31,724 nt of DNA from Syntrophomonadaceae bacterium (lineage in GTDB: Bacteria > Bacillota_D > Dethiobacteria > DTU022 > PWGO01): assembly GCA_003554535.1 (NCBI GenBank), contig PWGT01000146.1, forward strand, positions 1 to 31,724, in the 5' to 3' direction. Of the stretch, positions 1 through 8,035 are shown piece by piece. How positions within the stretch are numbered: position 1 is the first letter of the stretch; every line of letters begins with the position of its first letter. The notes below the pieces were generated by a model. It was given only the letters and a program-made list of their open reading frames with translations. It did no database searches and was not told where the DNA came from. Both the position numbers and the translations under genes were made by a program.

Positions 1-523
1 CCCATGCACAAGGTGCAGGGATATCGGGCAGGGAGTCATACCGGTTGGCAACCTCTTCCCGGGGGCGCCGGAAAATCAACCGCGCTCCCGGTTTACCTGC
101 CCGAATAAGGTTGTGTAGTATTTCCTCCTTGGGCTCAGAATGCAAAGCCACAATGGCAACTTCAAAATCAAATTCCAGTTGTTCGGTTCCATCCAGGGTT
201 AGAACCTCTATTTGATCCTCCATCTGCAGTAATTTCACGCATTCCCGGGCTGCTGCGACTGCCTCTTCATCCCTATCTAACGCCCATACAAACGCCCCCG
301 TGGTCCGGGCTAACTGAATAGCAGTATAAGGCAAACCTCCGCAACCTATATTTAGAACCTGGTGAGAAGAATCAATGCCGGCTAGCTCTATTTCTTTGCA
401 AACAACCTCATAAAAACGGCGAGTATAGACTGAAATTACTAATGGGTTAGCAGATGTTTTTTTCTCCATTTTGGCTATTAATGAAGGAATAGCACTCAAT
501 TTTATCACCATCCTTAACGGCAT
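1..523 (-). CDS. Class I SAM-dependent methyltransferase, partial (C-terminus beyond left edge)
   Basis: About 174 codons are visible, reading leftwards off the window edge. A SAM-binding motif I (LNIGCGGLPYTAIQ) lies near residues 58-71. It is followed by an acidic strand end (ALDRDEEAV) and a later strand (FDFEVAIVAL), the usual order of a Rossmann methyltransferase. The glycine-rich loop followed by LP-TAI resembles nicotianamine-synthase-like methyltransferases, but the resemblance is from memory and weak. The gene is the last visible member of the cobalamin-riboswitch operon cbiM-cbiQ-cbiO, so a role in cobalt or corrinoid handling is inferred. The start is uncertain: ATG at 523 has no clear ribosome site, and an in-frame TTG at 499 preceded by GGTG is an alternative. 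Confidence 0.75.
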   Translation of the reverse strand, partial: MPLRMVIKLSAIPSLIAKMEKKTSANPLVISVYTRRFYEVVCKEIELAGIDSSHQVLNIGCGGLPYTAIQLARTTGAFVWALDRDEEAVAAARECVKLLQMEDQIEVLTLDGTEQLEFDFEVAIVALHSEPKEEILHNLIRAGKPGARLIFRRPREEVANRYDSLPDIPAPCAW

Positions 524-581
524 ATTCTGTTATTTAGGACTACCTGGAAAAAAGAATAACCTAAGGTTTAATCGTTACGTC

Positions 582-665
582 CCGGGTTAAAGCTCAAATT
601 TTAAATAATTTGTCCCTCTTCAGTCATGTTTAAGTATCCTGGTCAACCGGGTTAAAGCTCAAATT
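582..665. repeat. 19-bp direct repeat at the 3' end of cbiO
   Basis: CCGGGTTAAAGCTCAAATT occurs at 582-600 and again at 647-665, 65 bp apart. The right copy is inside the last codons of cbiO and the left copy lies just beyond its stop codon. This looks like a partial tandem duplication of the gene's 3' end. Confidence 0.7.
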
Positions 666-1469
666 ATTAATCAGTTGTCGGGCTTCTGTAACAGATCGGG
701 GTGTATAGGAGGAGCCTTCAAAAATTTTAGCCAGGAGAGGAGTATCCAGATGCACTTTTTCCATCATTTTCTTATCTTCCAGTAAATCCACCGGACCAGC
801 GGCAAATACTTCCCCCTCGTAAAGAATAATTATTTTATCCGCCCAGCTATGGGCGATGTCCACATTATGAGTTCCCATCAAAATGGTCTTTCCTTCTTCA
901 TGCAAGTCTTCCAGCAAAGCCATTAAATACTTGGAAACAAGGGGATCCAGCCCCGAAAAAGGTTCATCGAAAATTAAAATGTCAGGATCCATGGCCAGGG
1001 TTGCCGCAATGGCAACCCGTTTTTTTTGTCCCCAGCTCAAATTATAGGGCGATTTTTCCGCCAGATCTCCGGCTTGCACTTTATCTAGTAAGGCTGGCAC
1101 CTTGTTTTTTATTTCCTTTTCGCTAAAATTCTGGTTCCGATAGGCAAAAGCCACATCATCATAAACCGTAGTGGAAAACAGCTGGTTGTCGGGATTTTCA
1201 AAAACAATCCCCACATTTTTTATTAATTCCTTGCGGTTTTTTTTATTAACCTCGGTTCCCTGGACTGTAATTTCACCGTTCTGGGGCAAAAGCAACCCGT
1301 TTAAATGGTAAAACAGAGTGGTTTTGCCGCTTCCATTAGCTCCGAGAACAGCTACTTTCTCGCTATATTCCAATTCCAGGTTTATATCGTGCAATGCTCT
1401 GATTTTGCTCCCATCAACCCCGTCATAGTGGAAGCTAACTCCAGTTATTTCTACAGCTTTCAAGTTCAA
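630..1469 (-). CDS. cbiO: Cobalt ECF transporter ATP-binding protein CbiO
   Basis: This is the ATPase of an energy-coupling-factor importer for cobalt, and acts at the inner face of the membrane with CbiQ and CbiM. In the roughly 279-aa protein the Walker A motif GANGSGKTT is near residues 43-51. The Q-loop (ENPDNQLF), the ABC signature LSWGQ (near 144-148, the usual variant in this family) and Walker B ILIFDEP with the D-loop GLDP follow in order. A longer reading frame begins at 1481, but TTG at 1469 overlaps the cbiQ stop codon as TTGA and has GGGGTG just upstream. That geometry indicates translational coupling, so I prefer this start. Cobalt rather than nickel is inferred from the upstream cobalamin riboswitch. 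Confidence 0.93.
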   Translation of the reverse strand: MNLKAVEITGVSFHYDGVDGSKIRALHDINLELEYSEKVAVLGANGSGKTTLFYHLNGLLLPQNGEITVQGTEVNKKNRKELIKNVGIVFENPDNQLFSTTVYDDVAFAYRNQNFSEKEIKNKVPALLDKVQAGDLAEKSPYNLSWGQKKRVAIAATLAMDPDILIFDEPFSGLDPLVSKYLMALLEDLHEEGKTILMGTHNVDIAHSWADKIIILYEGEVFAAGPVDLLEDKKMMEKVHLDTPLLAKIFEGSSYTPRSVTEARQLINNLSFNPVDQDT

Positions 1470-2230
1470 ATTACACCCCAATCAAGGCTTAACAGTACGG
1501 CTGTTACCATAATCACGGCCGCAGTTTTGAGCACGTCTTTAATCTGCAACTTGTCAAAGTTACTGCCTACAGGAATACTGCCGTCAAACCCTCTGGCCTC
1601 CATAGATTTGAAAACTATCCCCGACCTGTCCAGGGCTTTAACAAAAAGAGCACCTATGATTTCGCCATAAGCCCTCAAAGTATGCAGGCTAAATTTGTTT
1701 TCGAACCCTCTGGATAAAAGCGCTTTATACGTATTATTAAAAACCTCCTGGTAGAGAAAAATATAACGATACGACAAAAACAGCACCGAGATAATGGTTT
1801 GGGGAACCTTCAATTCCGAAAGCCCCTTGAAGAACTCCTCCAGGGACTGACTCCCCAAAACCATTATGGTGGCGATTATAGAAGTCAGGGCTTTAAGGCT
1901 AACTACCGAGGCAAAATAAAGGCTGTCCTGAAAATTTTCAAAACCTCTCCCTAACAGAAGTCCCACAAATATAAAAATTAAAAAGGGAAACACCCATTTT
2001 ACCCTTCTCCACATAAATGAAGGAGGAATCCTGGTAGAAAGGGCAGCAATCATCACCAGGGAAAACGCCAGCAAAATCACATTTAATTTATCTATGGAAA
2101 TTATCCCGAAAATAAAAATAACCATAGCTATCGTTTTTGTCCTGGTATCCCAGGTGTGTATCCAGGAATTCAACTCGCCGTGCAGGTCAGGTTTCAAGTG
2201 ACCAGGCAAAGTATGACCGTTTAAACCCAT
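1466..2230 (-). CDS. cbiQ: Cobalt ECF transporter transmembrane protein CbiQ
   Basis: This 254-aa T-component is the membrane coupling subunit of the cobalt importer. Hydrophobic segments lie near residues 33-47, 49-64, 79-94, 105-125 and 232-250. The two Ala-Arg-Gly-like coupling signatures that contact the ATPase are visible as SRG near 173-175 and ARG near 212-214, each followed by F. It lies between cbiM (67-bp gap) and cbiO (stop/start overlap), giving the order M-Q-O. No cbiN is present between cbiM and cbiQ, where it is often found. Confidence 0.93.
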   Translation of the reverse strand: MGLNGHTLPGHLKPDLHGELNSWIHTWDTRTKTIAMVIFIFGIISIDKLNVILLAFSLVMIAALSTRIPPSFMWRRVKWVFPFLIFIFVGLLLGRGFENFQDSLYFASVVSLKALTSIIATIMVLGSQSLEEFFKGLSELKVPQTIISVLFLSYRYIFLYQEVFNNTYKALLSRGFENKFSLHTLRAYGEIIGALFVKALDRSGIVFKSMEARGFDGSIPVGSNFDKLQIKDVLKTAAVIMVTAVLLSLDWGVI

Positions 2231-2297
2231 GATAATTTCTCCTCCAGTTTCCAGTATCCAAATCTGCCGGAATATCCAAAGCTGCCCGGCAAACTTA

Positions 2298-2933
2298 CTA
2301 TCCTTTATTGCTTACCAATGAAGGGCGCGCATGGTTAATATACCTGAGGGCAAAACCGGTAACCGGCGCTTCTACCACAACGGCAAGCACCAGATGGGTT
2401 GCCAAAATCATTTCAATAAGCCCTACAAACCCGCCGCCGGTAATAAATCCTTCGGCATATCGTTCATCGCTAAAATACATTACAAAAGACAAAAACACGC
2501 CTACCAGTACAGTAGCCACCAGAGCCGAAAACGCCCCTCTCTTCAGAACAGTGGACAAGTAATTCCTGCTCTGGTGAAAAAGGTATGCCCCCACAAAAGC
2601 AGGCAAAGTTACCAGAAGGGTATTTATACCCAGGGTGGAAATTCCCCCGTATTGTAGAAGAAACGCTTGTAATCCCAACCCCACCAGGATGGGAATCACC
2701 GCCTTTGACCCCAATAATATCCCCAAAAATGCCGCTAACATGGGATGCACGCAGGTAGGCCCTGGCAAGGGAAGGGAAAATAAAGAAGCAATAAAAAATA
2801 CTCCTGTAAGCAAGCTCATTTTAGGCAACTCTTCTTTTTTTGTTTTCGAAACAGCATAGGCAGTAATGGCACCCGTAGCCACAATACCTGTTGCTACTAC
2901 TGGTTCGCTTAATACTCCATCAGCTATGTGCAT
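2298..2933 (-). CDS. cbiM: Cobalt ECF transporter substrate-binding protein CbiM
   Basis: This S-component binds the metal ion in the membrane. The protein (211 aa with the chosen start) begins MHIADGVLS, the conserved amino-terminal metal-binding loop of CbiM/NikM in which the second-position His and the free amino end coordinate the metal. It then has about six hydrophobic segments and the conserved LPGPTCVHP region. An upstream in-frame ATG at 2939 would give MLMHIADG. However, the GGAGG box is only 2 bases from that ATG and 8 bases from the ATG at 2933, and the family requires Met-His at the terminus, so 2933 is the better start. No CbiN or fused N-domain follows. It is the first gene after the cobalamin riboswitch. 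Confidence 0.94.
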   Translation of the reverse strand: MHIADGVLSEPVVATGIVATGAITAYAVSKTKKEELPKMSLLTGVFFIASLFSLPLPGPTCVHPMLAAFLGILLGSKAVIPILVGLGLQAFLLQYGGISTLGINTLLVTLPAFVGAYLFHQSRNYLSTVLKRGAFSALVATVLVGVFLSFVMYFSDERYAEGFITGGGFVGLIEMILATHLVLAVVVEAPVTGFALRYINHARPSLVSNKG

Positions 2934-3073
2934 GAGCATTTCCTCCTCTTCAGAAATAAATTGTTGACAATCTCATTTAAGCAATAAGCAAGATTAAGAA
3001 ATCACTTGATAATTTGCTAAACACAATTCTTGAACAAAACCTGGTCTCCATCTTTATTTCATCCGCAAAAGCA

Positions 3074-3099
3074 ATAAAAAAACTCCCGAAAAGGGAGTT
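3074..3099 (-). terminator. Intrinsic terminator of the cobalamin riboswitch
   Basis: Read on the minus strand, AACTCCC and GGGAGTT form a 7-bp stem closing a short TTTTC loop, followed by a run of T. It lies between the riboswitch aptamer and cbiM, which fits premature termination when cobalamin is bound. A GGGAGGT element at 3131-3137 could pair with the CTCCC arm and act as the antiterminator. Confidence 0.8.
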
Positions 3100-3103
3100 G
3101 AGA

Positions 3104-3121
3104 TTATTCTAAGCAATTCAT
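3104..3121 (-). other. Possible 5-codon leader ORF between riboswitch and terminator
   Basis: On the minus strand an ATG at 3121-3119 is preceded by GGGAGGTG with 9-base spacing. It opens a frame of five codons (MNCLE) ending in TAA immediately before the terminator stem. The ribosome-site-like box may simply be the antiterminator arm, so translation is uncertain. Confidence 0.25.
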
Positions 3122-3159
3122 TTCAACTTCACCTCCCTATCGACCGTAGTTCAAAGGTG

Positions 3160-3343
3160 AATGCAGATCAGGCAGGTTTACTGGCTCGGGTTCACCGGCT
3201 GCTTTCGCCTTCCCAGAGCTGAAGCGCTCCAGTGGCATAAAAGAAAACAGCCTCCCCCTTACAGTGGCGGGACCGCGTCGGCCTTTCACCGAACTTCCCT
3301 TTTACCCTCACCATTTTAAGTGGCAAGGCACCTGATCAGTTGC
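3160..3343 (-). promoter_or_regulatory. Cobalamin (B12) riboswitch
   Basis: On the minus strand the sequence shows the family hallmarks in order. GGTGCC opens the element near 3330. GGTGAAAGGCCGACGCGGTC and CCGCCACTGT, the conserved core, lie around 3255-3295. GGTGAACCCG follows near 3190-3205, and the B12-box-like GAGCCAGTAAACCTGCC lies near 3172-3188. It precedes an intrinsic terminator and the cbiM-cbiQ-cbiO operon, so cobalamin is expected to switch off cobalt uptake by transcription termination. Confidence 0.95.
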
Positions 3344-3491
3344 ATTATCCAGTTTTCAACAATCAACAATTACATAAACTTCTGCACATTTAATATATAT
3401 GCACGAACATAGTTATTCTATTTCGCTTTTTCTTTTTCCTGCCTTATGAAAAAAGTTTATTCTTAAATGAATGACAAAAAAAGAAGCTCTC

Positions 3492-3520
3492 TTGTGAAAA
3501 CTCTACAGGTAGGGTACACT
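3492..3520 (+). promoter_or_regulatory. Candidate promoter of the YgiQ-type gene
   Basis: TTGTGA and TACACT are separated by 17 bases. The expected transcription start falls within a few bases of the ATG at 3529, and no convincing ribosome site lies at normal spacing, so the message may be leaderless. Confidence 0.4.
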
Positions 3521-3528
3521 AGAGCCCT

Positions 3529-5325
3529 ATGAATGCTAAATTTCTGCCCATAACTAAAACAGAACTGGAAGAGCGGGGCTGGGAACGGCCTGATTTTATC
3601 ATCGTCAGCGGAGACGCTTATGTAGATCACCCCTCCTTTGGGGTAGCAATCATTGGCCGCTTACTTGAATCCCATGGTTTCAGAGTGGGCATAATTCCCC
3701 AACCAGACTGGCGGAATAATGAAGAATTTCGAAAACTGGGGCGTCCGGCACTTGCTTTTCTGGTCACCGGCGGAAACATTGATTCCATGGTCAACCACTA
3801 TACCGCTGCCCGCAAGCCTCGCAAAAAAGACGCCTATTCCCCGGGCGGTAAAATGGGCCTGCGCCCAGACCGGGCAAGTATAGTTTACACCCAAAAAGCT
3901 AAAGAAGCTTACAAAAAAGTTCCTGTCATCCTGGGCGGCTTGGAAGCGAGTTTAAGAAGGATGGCCCATTACGATTACTGGGATGACCGTATTCGGCGCT
4001 CTATACTGCTGGATGCCAGGGCCGACCTCCTGGTATACGGGATGGGAGAAAAACCAATCATTGAAATTGCCGAAGCCCTGAGAAGTGGCATTCACATTGA
4101 ACATCTTACTTTTATTAGGGGCACTGTCTATAATACCGAGCATCTCGATCCTGATGCTCTGGGGGAAGCAGAAGTTTTACCCGCCTATGATGAAATACTG
4201 GAAGCTCCCCACCGCTATGCCACCAGTTTTATGAAACAATACCGCAACACCGATCCCATCAATGGAGTAACCCTTATCGAGCCCTACCGGCATACTTATG
4301 TGGTTCAAAACCCGCCCGCAGAACCTTTATCCACCCATGAACTGGACAGTATATACCACCTCCCGTTCACCAAAACCTATCATCCCATTTATGAAAAAAA
4401 AGGAGGAGTCCCGGCTATTTCAGAGGTAAAGCATAGCCTGGTGAGCGTAAGAGGATGTTTCGGGGGATGCCACTTTTGCGCCCTGCATTTTCATCAGGGA
4501 AGAATTGTCCAGTCCAGGAGCATTCCGTCCCTAGTAGAAGAGGCTAAAGAGATGATTAAAGCCCCGGATTTCAAGGGATATATTCATGATGTGGGGGGGG
4601 GCACCGCAAACTTCAGGCATCGCTCATGCCAGAAACAAGAAACGGAAGGCGTTTGCTCCCACCGCAAGTGCCTGGTTCCCGAGCCATGTCCCAATTTGAA
4701 TGTGGATCACTCTGAGTACCTGCAACTATTGAGAAAACTGCGCAATCTGCCGGGAGTAAAAAAAGTTTTTGTCCGCTCCGGCATCCGGCATGATTATCTA
4801 ATTTATGATCAGGACCGCACTTTTTTTGAAGAACTGTGCAAACATCACATCAGCGGTCAATTAAAAGTAGCTCCGGAACATATCTCCCCCAAGGTTCTGG
4901 GAAAGATGGGCAAGCCAGGCCCTGAGGTTTATGACAAATTCACCCGGGAATTCAATGCAATCAATAAAAAACACGGCCTCAACCAATATCTGGTTCCTTA
5001 CTTAATCTCCGGCCATCCCGGTTCCACTTTGCATGATGCCATCCAGCTTGCCGAATACCTCCGGGATATTGGCCATACCCCCGAGCAGGTGCAGGATTTC
5101 TACCCCACTCCGGGCACTCTATCTACCTGCATGTACTACACAGAATTAGACCCTCGGGATATGCAACCACTGTACGTCCCCAAAACTCCCCGGGAAAAAG
5201 CCATGCAAAGAGCCCTGCTTCAGTACAAAAACCCTAAAAACCGTCATTTGGTAAAAGAAGCCCTTCAGAAGTCCGGACGCGAAGATCTCATTGGTAAGGG
5301 GAAAAAATGCCTGATCAGTTACTAA
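3529..5325 (+). CDS. YgiQ family radical SAM protein
   Basis: This 598-aa protein belongs to the YgiQ (UPF0313) radical SAM family, whose biochemical role is not settled. The N-terminus carries the family block GDAYVDHPSFG near residues 28-38. The radical SAM cluster motif CxxxCxxC is at Cys310, Cys314 and Cys317 (RGCFGGCHFC). A further Cys-rich stretch (CQKQETEGVCSHRKCLVPEPC) begins near residue 367, and the C-terminus keeps the DFYPTPGT block. Length fits the family. The start is set by the typical opening FLPITKTELEERGW. The gene runs convergently into the dehydratase gene with only 7 bases between the stop codons. Confidence 0.92.
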   Translation: MNAKFLPITKTELEERGWERPDFIIVSGDAYVDHPSFGVAIIGRLLESHGFRVGIIPQPDWRNNEEFRKLGRPALAFLVTGGNIDSMVNHYTAARKPRKKDAYSPGGKMGLRPDRASIVYTQKAKEAYKKVPVILGGLEASLRRMAHYDYWDDRIRRSILLDARADLLVYGMGEKPIIEIAEALRSGIHIEHLTFIRGTVYNTEHLDPDALGEAEVLPAYDEILEAPHRYATSFMKQYRNTDPINGVTLIEPYRHTYVVQNPPAEPLSTHELDSIYHLPFTKTYHPIYEKKGGVPAISEVKHSLVSVRGCFGGCHFCALHFHQGRIVQSRSIPSLVEEAKEMIKAPDFKGYIHDVGGGTANFRHRSCQKQETEGVCSHRKCLVPEPCPNLNVDHSEYLQLLRKLRNLPGVKKVFVRSGIRHDYLIYDQDRTFFEELCKHHISGQLKVAPEHISPKVLGKMGKPGPEVYDKFTREFNAINKKHGLNQYLVPYLISGHPGSTLHDAIQLAEYLRDIGHTPEQVQDFYPTPGTLSTCMYYTELDPRDMQPLYVPKTPREKAMQRALLQYKNPKNRHLVKEALQKSGREDLIGKGKKCLISY

Positions 5326-5332
5326 TGCTTTT

Positions 5333-6580
5333 TCAGGTGGCTCGCTCTTTAAGTATTTCCATGAAAGCATCAATACGGTTCTCTACCTGTCCTTCGCTGA
5401 AGTTGCGTTCGTCCACCATATCCGCTTCAAAAATAAGTACAGGCAGATTAAGTTCAGAAGTTATAATTCTGCTTAAATCATATTGCCCCAATGAATAGGG
5501 CTTGCAACTCCGGTTGGAGTGCATAACGATGCCGTCAACATCGTATTTCCGGGCAAGGTGCCGGAAGTTTTCCACCATCTTGTCAATGGAAACATTCAGA
5601 TACACGCTGGAATAAGCCAGAGCAGCCGACTCCAGAAAATTATTCTCATCAATGAGGTGAAAGACACCGCTCCAGGCAGCGGTATAAGTGTCCGCCACCA
5701 GGCTGGCGCCGTGAGAAGCAAATTTATCGGAAAACCATTTAGTACGGTACCAAACGGGCAAATTATCCCACAGCAGTCTGTATTGTTCATTGGGAACCAT
5801 GCTTATTCCGTTGTTTACCCTTTCATTCATTTCATCCAGCAAATTCTGGTAATAATCAACTGCCTGCTGAGTGCCACGCAGAGTCACAATGAGGGCAAGA
5901 TGAAAGAAAGCGTCAAAAGCGGTTATAGGGGCAGGCTTGTTCATGGTAGTATCCAACACCTTTTGCCAAAGCTTTTGGGCCTCCAGGGAGCGTTGAGCAA
6001 CTTCATTCATGCGTTCTTCATCCATGCTTTTTTCGCAAACTTTTTCCAGAAACGAAATATAATCCTCCATCTGCCCGATCACATAACGCTTGGCTTCCTC
6101 GCTCATTTCTCTATGGATAAAAGGGGTGTCCAGAATGAATAGGGGAACATTGTAATACCTGGCCTGCACTTCATACCACTTCATCACCGTACCGCAAATA
6201 TTATTGCAGCACACCAGGAAGTCCGGCTCCGGTAGACCGCCAATAGGGCCTCCATTGGTAACAGCCGCACCTATGTCTGAGCGGGCGTAAGAACACAGGT
6301 CCCGCGAAAATCCCATATCCTCAGCTTTATTGCACAGATCAACTCCCATCTTGGAAGCACCGATCATAGCTCCGTGGTTCTCCGGGTAAACGGGAACCAC
6401 ATCCATGGCAATTAAGGGTTCCACCGGACCACCACTGGTTATCCAGGCCACTTTCTTATTATTCAGAGAGGCGTTCTTGGCGGTCATGTAATATTCAGTC
6501 ATTATCTCTTTCATTTGTTTGACCGTTTTTATTTTTTTGGCCTCTTTTTCCGGATCTTTTTTGTTTTCCTGCTCGCTCAT
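5333..6580 (-). CDS. 2-hydroxyacyl-CoA dehydratase / benzoyl-CoA reductase family, BcrB/HgdA-like subunit
   Basis: This 415-aa protein belongs to the family of iron-sulfur subunits that use one ATP-activated electron to dehydrate 2-hydroxyacyl-CoA or reduce an aromatic acyl-CoA. Family features are the N-terminal KVAWITSGGPVEPL block and the conserved Cys residues near VDLCNKAEDMGFSRDLCSY and FLVCCNNICGT, which should hold a [4Fe-4S] cluster, plus a late YDVDGIVMHSNRSCKPYS motif. An upstream Met at 6610 is possible, but the ATG at 6580 has a GAGGGGGG box at good spacing. It is the second gene of a pair 60 bases downstream of its partner. The ATPase activator (HgdC or BcrA/D type) is absent from the window, and the substrate cannot be assigned. 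Confidence 0.88.
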   Translation of the reverse strand: MSEQENKKDPEKEAKKIKTVKQMKEIMTEYYMTAKNASLNNKKVAWITSGGPVEPLIAMDVVPVYPENHGAMIGASKMGVDLCNKAEDMGFSRDLCSYARSDIGAAVTNGGPIGGLPEPDFLVCCNNICGTVMKWYEVQARYYNVPLFILDTPFIHREMSEEAKRYVIGQMEDYISFLEKVCEKSMDEERMNEVAQRSLEAQKLWQKVLDTTMNKPAPITAFDAFFHLALIVTLRGTQQAVDYYQNLLDEMNERVNNGISMVPNEQYRLLWDNLPVWYRTKWFSDKFASHGASLVADTYTAAWSGVFHLIDENNFLESAALAYSSVYLNVSIDKMVENFRHLARKYDVDGIVMHSNRSCKPYSLGQYDLSRIITSELNLPVLIFEADMVDERNFSEGQVENRIDAFMEILKERAT

Positions 6581-6640
6581 ACTTACCCCCCTCGAGTTAT
6601 AACTCTTCAAATCACAGGCTTAATGATTTATAAACACTTG

Positions 6641-7777
6641 TTAGTAACCGTTGATTATCTCGATAAAGGTTTCCAGGCGGGTGCGGACCGGTCCCAAATT
6701 CTGATCCGCATCTTCCAGTTCCAAAAGTATAGAAGGTATATTTTCATTATCGAGATACTCTTTAAGATAAGGATAATCAAAAGAGTGGGGATCGCAAAAC
6801 TTAAGCTGCAGAATGATTACACCACTGGCATGGTGCTTATCAACAAGATCTTTGAGGTTATTAAATCGCGATTCCGTTCCCCGGTGCTTTGCCGGGCACT
6901 CCATACGCTCGAAATAACGGTTAGTGATAGCTTCCATGGGAGGAAGGTTTTCATCTAACCGGCCGGTAAAAAACCTGTACCCCGCGCAAAGATCATCCCA
7001 AACCACATGAGCGCCTTGGGTTTCGATAATTTCATAAAGATTGGGATGATCGCATATCCCTCCGGTAATAATTACTTCCGTGGATTCATTTGAACTTGAA
7101 GAACAGGCGCTCGCCTCGCGTTGAAGTTCGGCATTAAACTTTTCCAACAACTGGACAAAATGAGTTCTGTCCATAGTTACCGCGGCTCGCAAGGCGTAAT
7201 AAATATCTTCACTGCTTAACAGATGGGGATTATCCCTTCTTATTTGATAAAGTTCAAATAGCATTCCACGCAGCTTGTTATAATGTTTTATGGACTCCGA
7301 AAGCATTGCGTCGGTTATTTCCTTTCCCACAGCACTGCCCAGTTCCGCCCTGAATCGTTCCAGCACCCCTTGCATGTAGGTTCTGGAACCTTCGGTGGTT
7401 AGCTTTACGGGATGAACTACATCAAAGTGAAAATTCATGCCTGCGTTAAGGCGCCAGATATCAGATAAGCGCTGAATAGTATCACACGTATGGGGAAACA
7501 CTGCCCCGTCCAGAAAATCCAATTTACCTTCCAAGGCTGCCCCCAATGAGTTTTTTACCAGGGAACATGAATAGGCTTGCAAATGTTGGTCGGCCCGCGT
7601 GGCACAAGAAGAATCTCCAAAAATACGGTACGGCAAAACACCGGCAGCATGAATAATTTCTTCCGGGACATATGAACAAAGGTAGCCCAAAACATAACTT
7701 TGATTTTGTTTTTTCCATTCTGAAATTTGCTCAACCGAGGTGTCAAGGTGTTCTTTGAAGGGGTTGTCTTTACGCAT
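6641..7777 (-). CDS. 2-hydroxyacyl-CoA dehydratase / benzoyl-CoA reductase family, BcrC/HgdB-like subunit
   Basis: The 378-aa product pairs with the downstream subunit to form the two-subunit core of a dehydratase or reductase. Conserved parts include VLGYLCSYVPEEIIHAAG near the start and SSCATRADQHLQAYSCSLVK. FPHTCDTIQRLSDIW follows, and these Cys residues are candidates for the [4Fe-4S] cluster. The C-terminal half has the HHASGVIILQLKFCDPHSFD block. A longer frame begins at 7867, but the ATG at 7777 has AAGGAG at 9-base spacing and the upstream extension is unlike the family. Only two subunits and no activator are visible, which resembles dehydratases more than four-subunit benzoyl-CoA reductase operons. 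Confidence 0.88.
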   Translation of the reverse strand: MRKDNPFKEHLDTSVEQISEWKKQNQSYVLGYLCSYVPEEIIHAAGVLPYRIFGDSSCATRADQHLQAYSCSLVKNSLGAALEGKLDFLDGAVFPHTCDTIQRLSDIWRLNAGMNFHFDVVHPVKLTTEGSRTYMQGVLERFRAELGSAVGKEITDAMLSESIKHYNKLRGMLFELYQIRRDNPHLLSSEDIYYALRAAVTMDRTHFVQLLEKFNAELQREASACSSSSNESTEVIITGGICDHPNLYEIIETQGAHVVWDDLCAGYRFFTGRLDENLPPMEAITNRYFERMECPAKHRGTESRFNNLKDLVDKHHASGVIILQLKFCDPHSFDYPYLKEYLDNENIPSILLELEDADQNLGPVRTRLETFIEIINGY

Positions 7778-7946
7778 AATTAATATCTCCTTCATTATAT
7801 ACCAAGAATCAGTAAGCAAGCGAATAAGCTTAGATAGAATTTTAGCAAGTATTTCAACTTTTTGCAAGCTTTGAAAAAAAAAGAAATTGCAGATAACCAG
7901 CCTTTTGAAGGTAAGTAATTAAAAAAATAGAATATCTCAAAAAGAA

Positions 7947-7976
7947 TGAGAAAAATTCATACCTAAATTTTTCTCA
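7947..7976. repeat. Inverted repeat between the divergent dehydratase and methylase genes
   Basis: TGAGAAAAATT (7947-7957) and AATTTTTCTCA (7966-7976) are perfect 11-bp arms around an 8-base loop. It lies in the 168-bp divergent gap near both start regions, so an operator or a transcript hairpin is possible. No distinct T-tract follows it on the plus strand. Confidence 0.6.
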
Positions 7977-8035
7977 CTATGCAGGGTAAGCTTTTTTCAA
8001 CCGGAAACATCCAACTGCAAAAAGGAGAATGAGCC

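Noticed and set aside
2308..2859. Plus-strand open frames across cbiM and similar antisense frames elsewhere.
   Set aside because: They overlap well-recognised genes on the other strand, lack ribosome sites and show no protein family features.
3529..5325. Radical SAM protein considered as activase for the glycyl radical enzyme.
   Set aside because: Its layout (GDAYVDHPSFG block, CxxxCxxC, ~600 aa) is YgiQ-like. Glycyl radical activases are shorter, have CxxxCx2C near the N-terminus and are normally adjacent; this gene is 15 kb away.
5333..7777. Naming the dehydratase pair bcrB/bcrC or hgdA/hgdB.
   Set aside because: The family is clear but benzoyl-CoA versus 2-hydroxyacyl-CoA substrate cannot be decided without a phylogeny, and the activator is missing.
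7794..7799. TATAAT box just upstream of the BcrC-like gene as its promoter.
   Set aside because: A start from it would fall inside or after the AAGGAG ribosome site, and no -35 box is at a proper distance.
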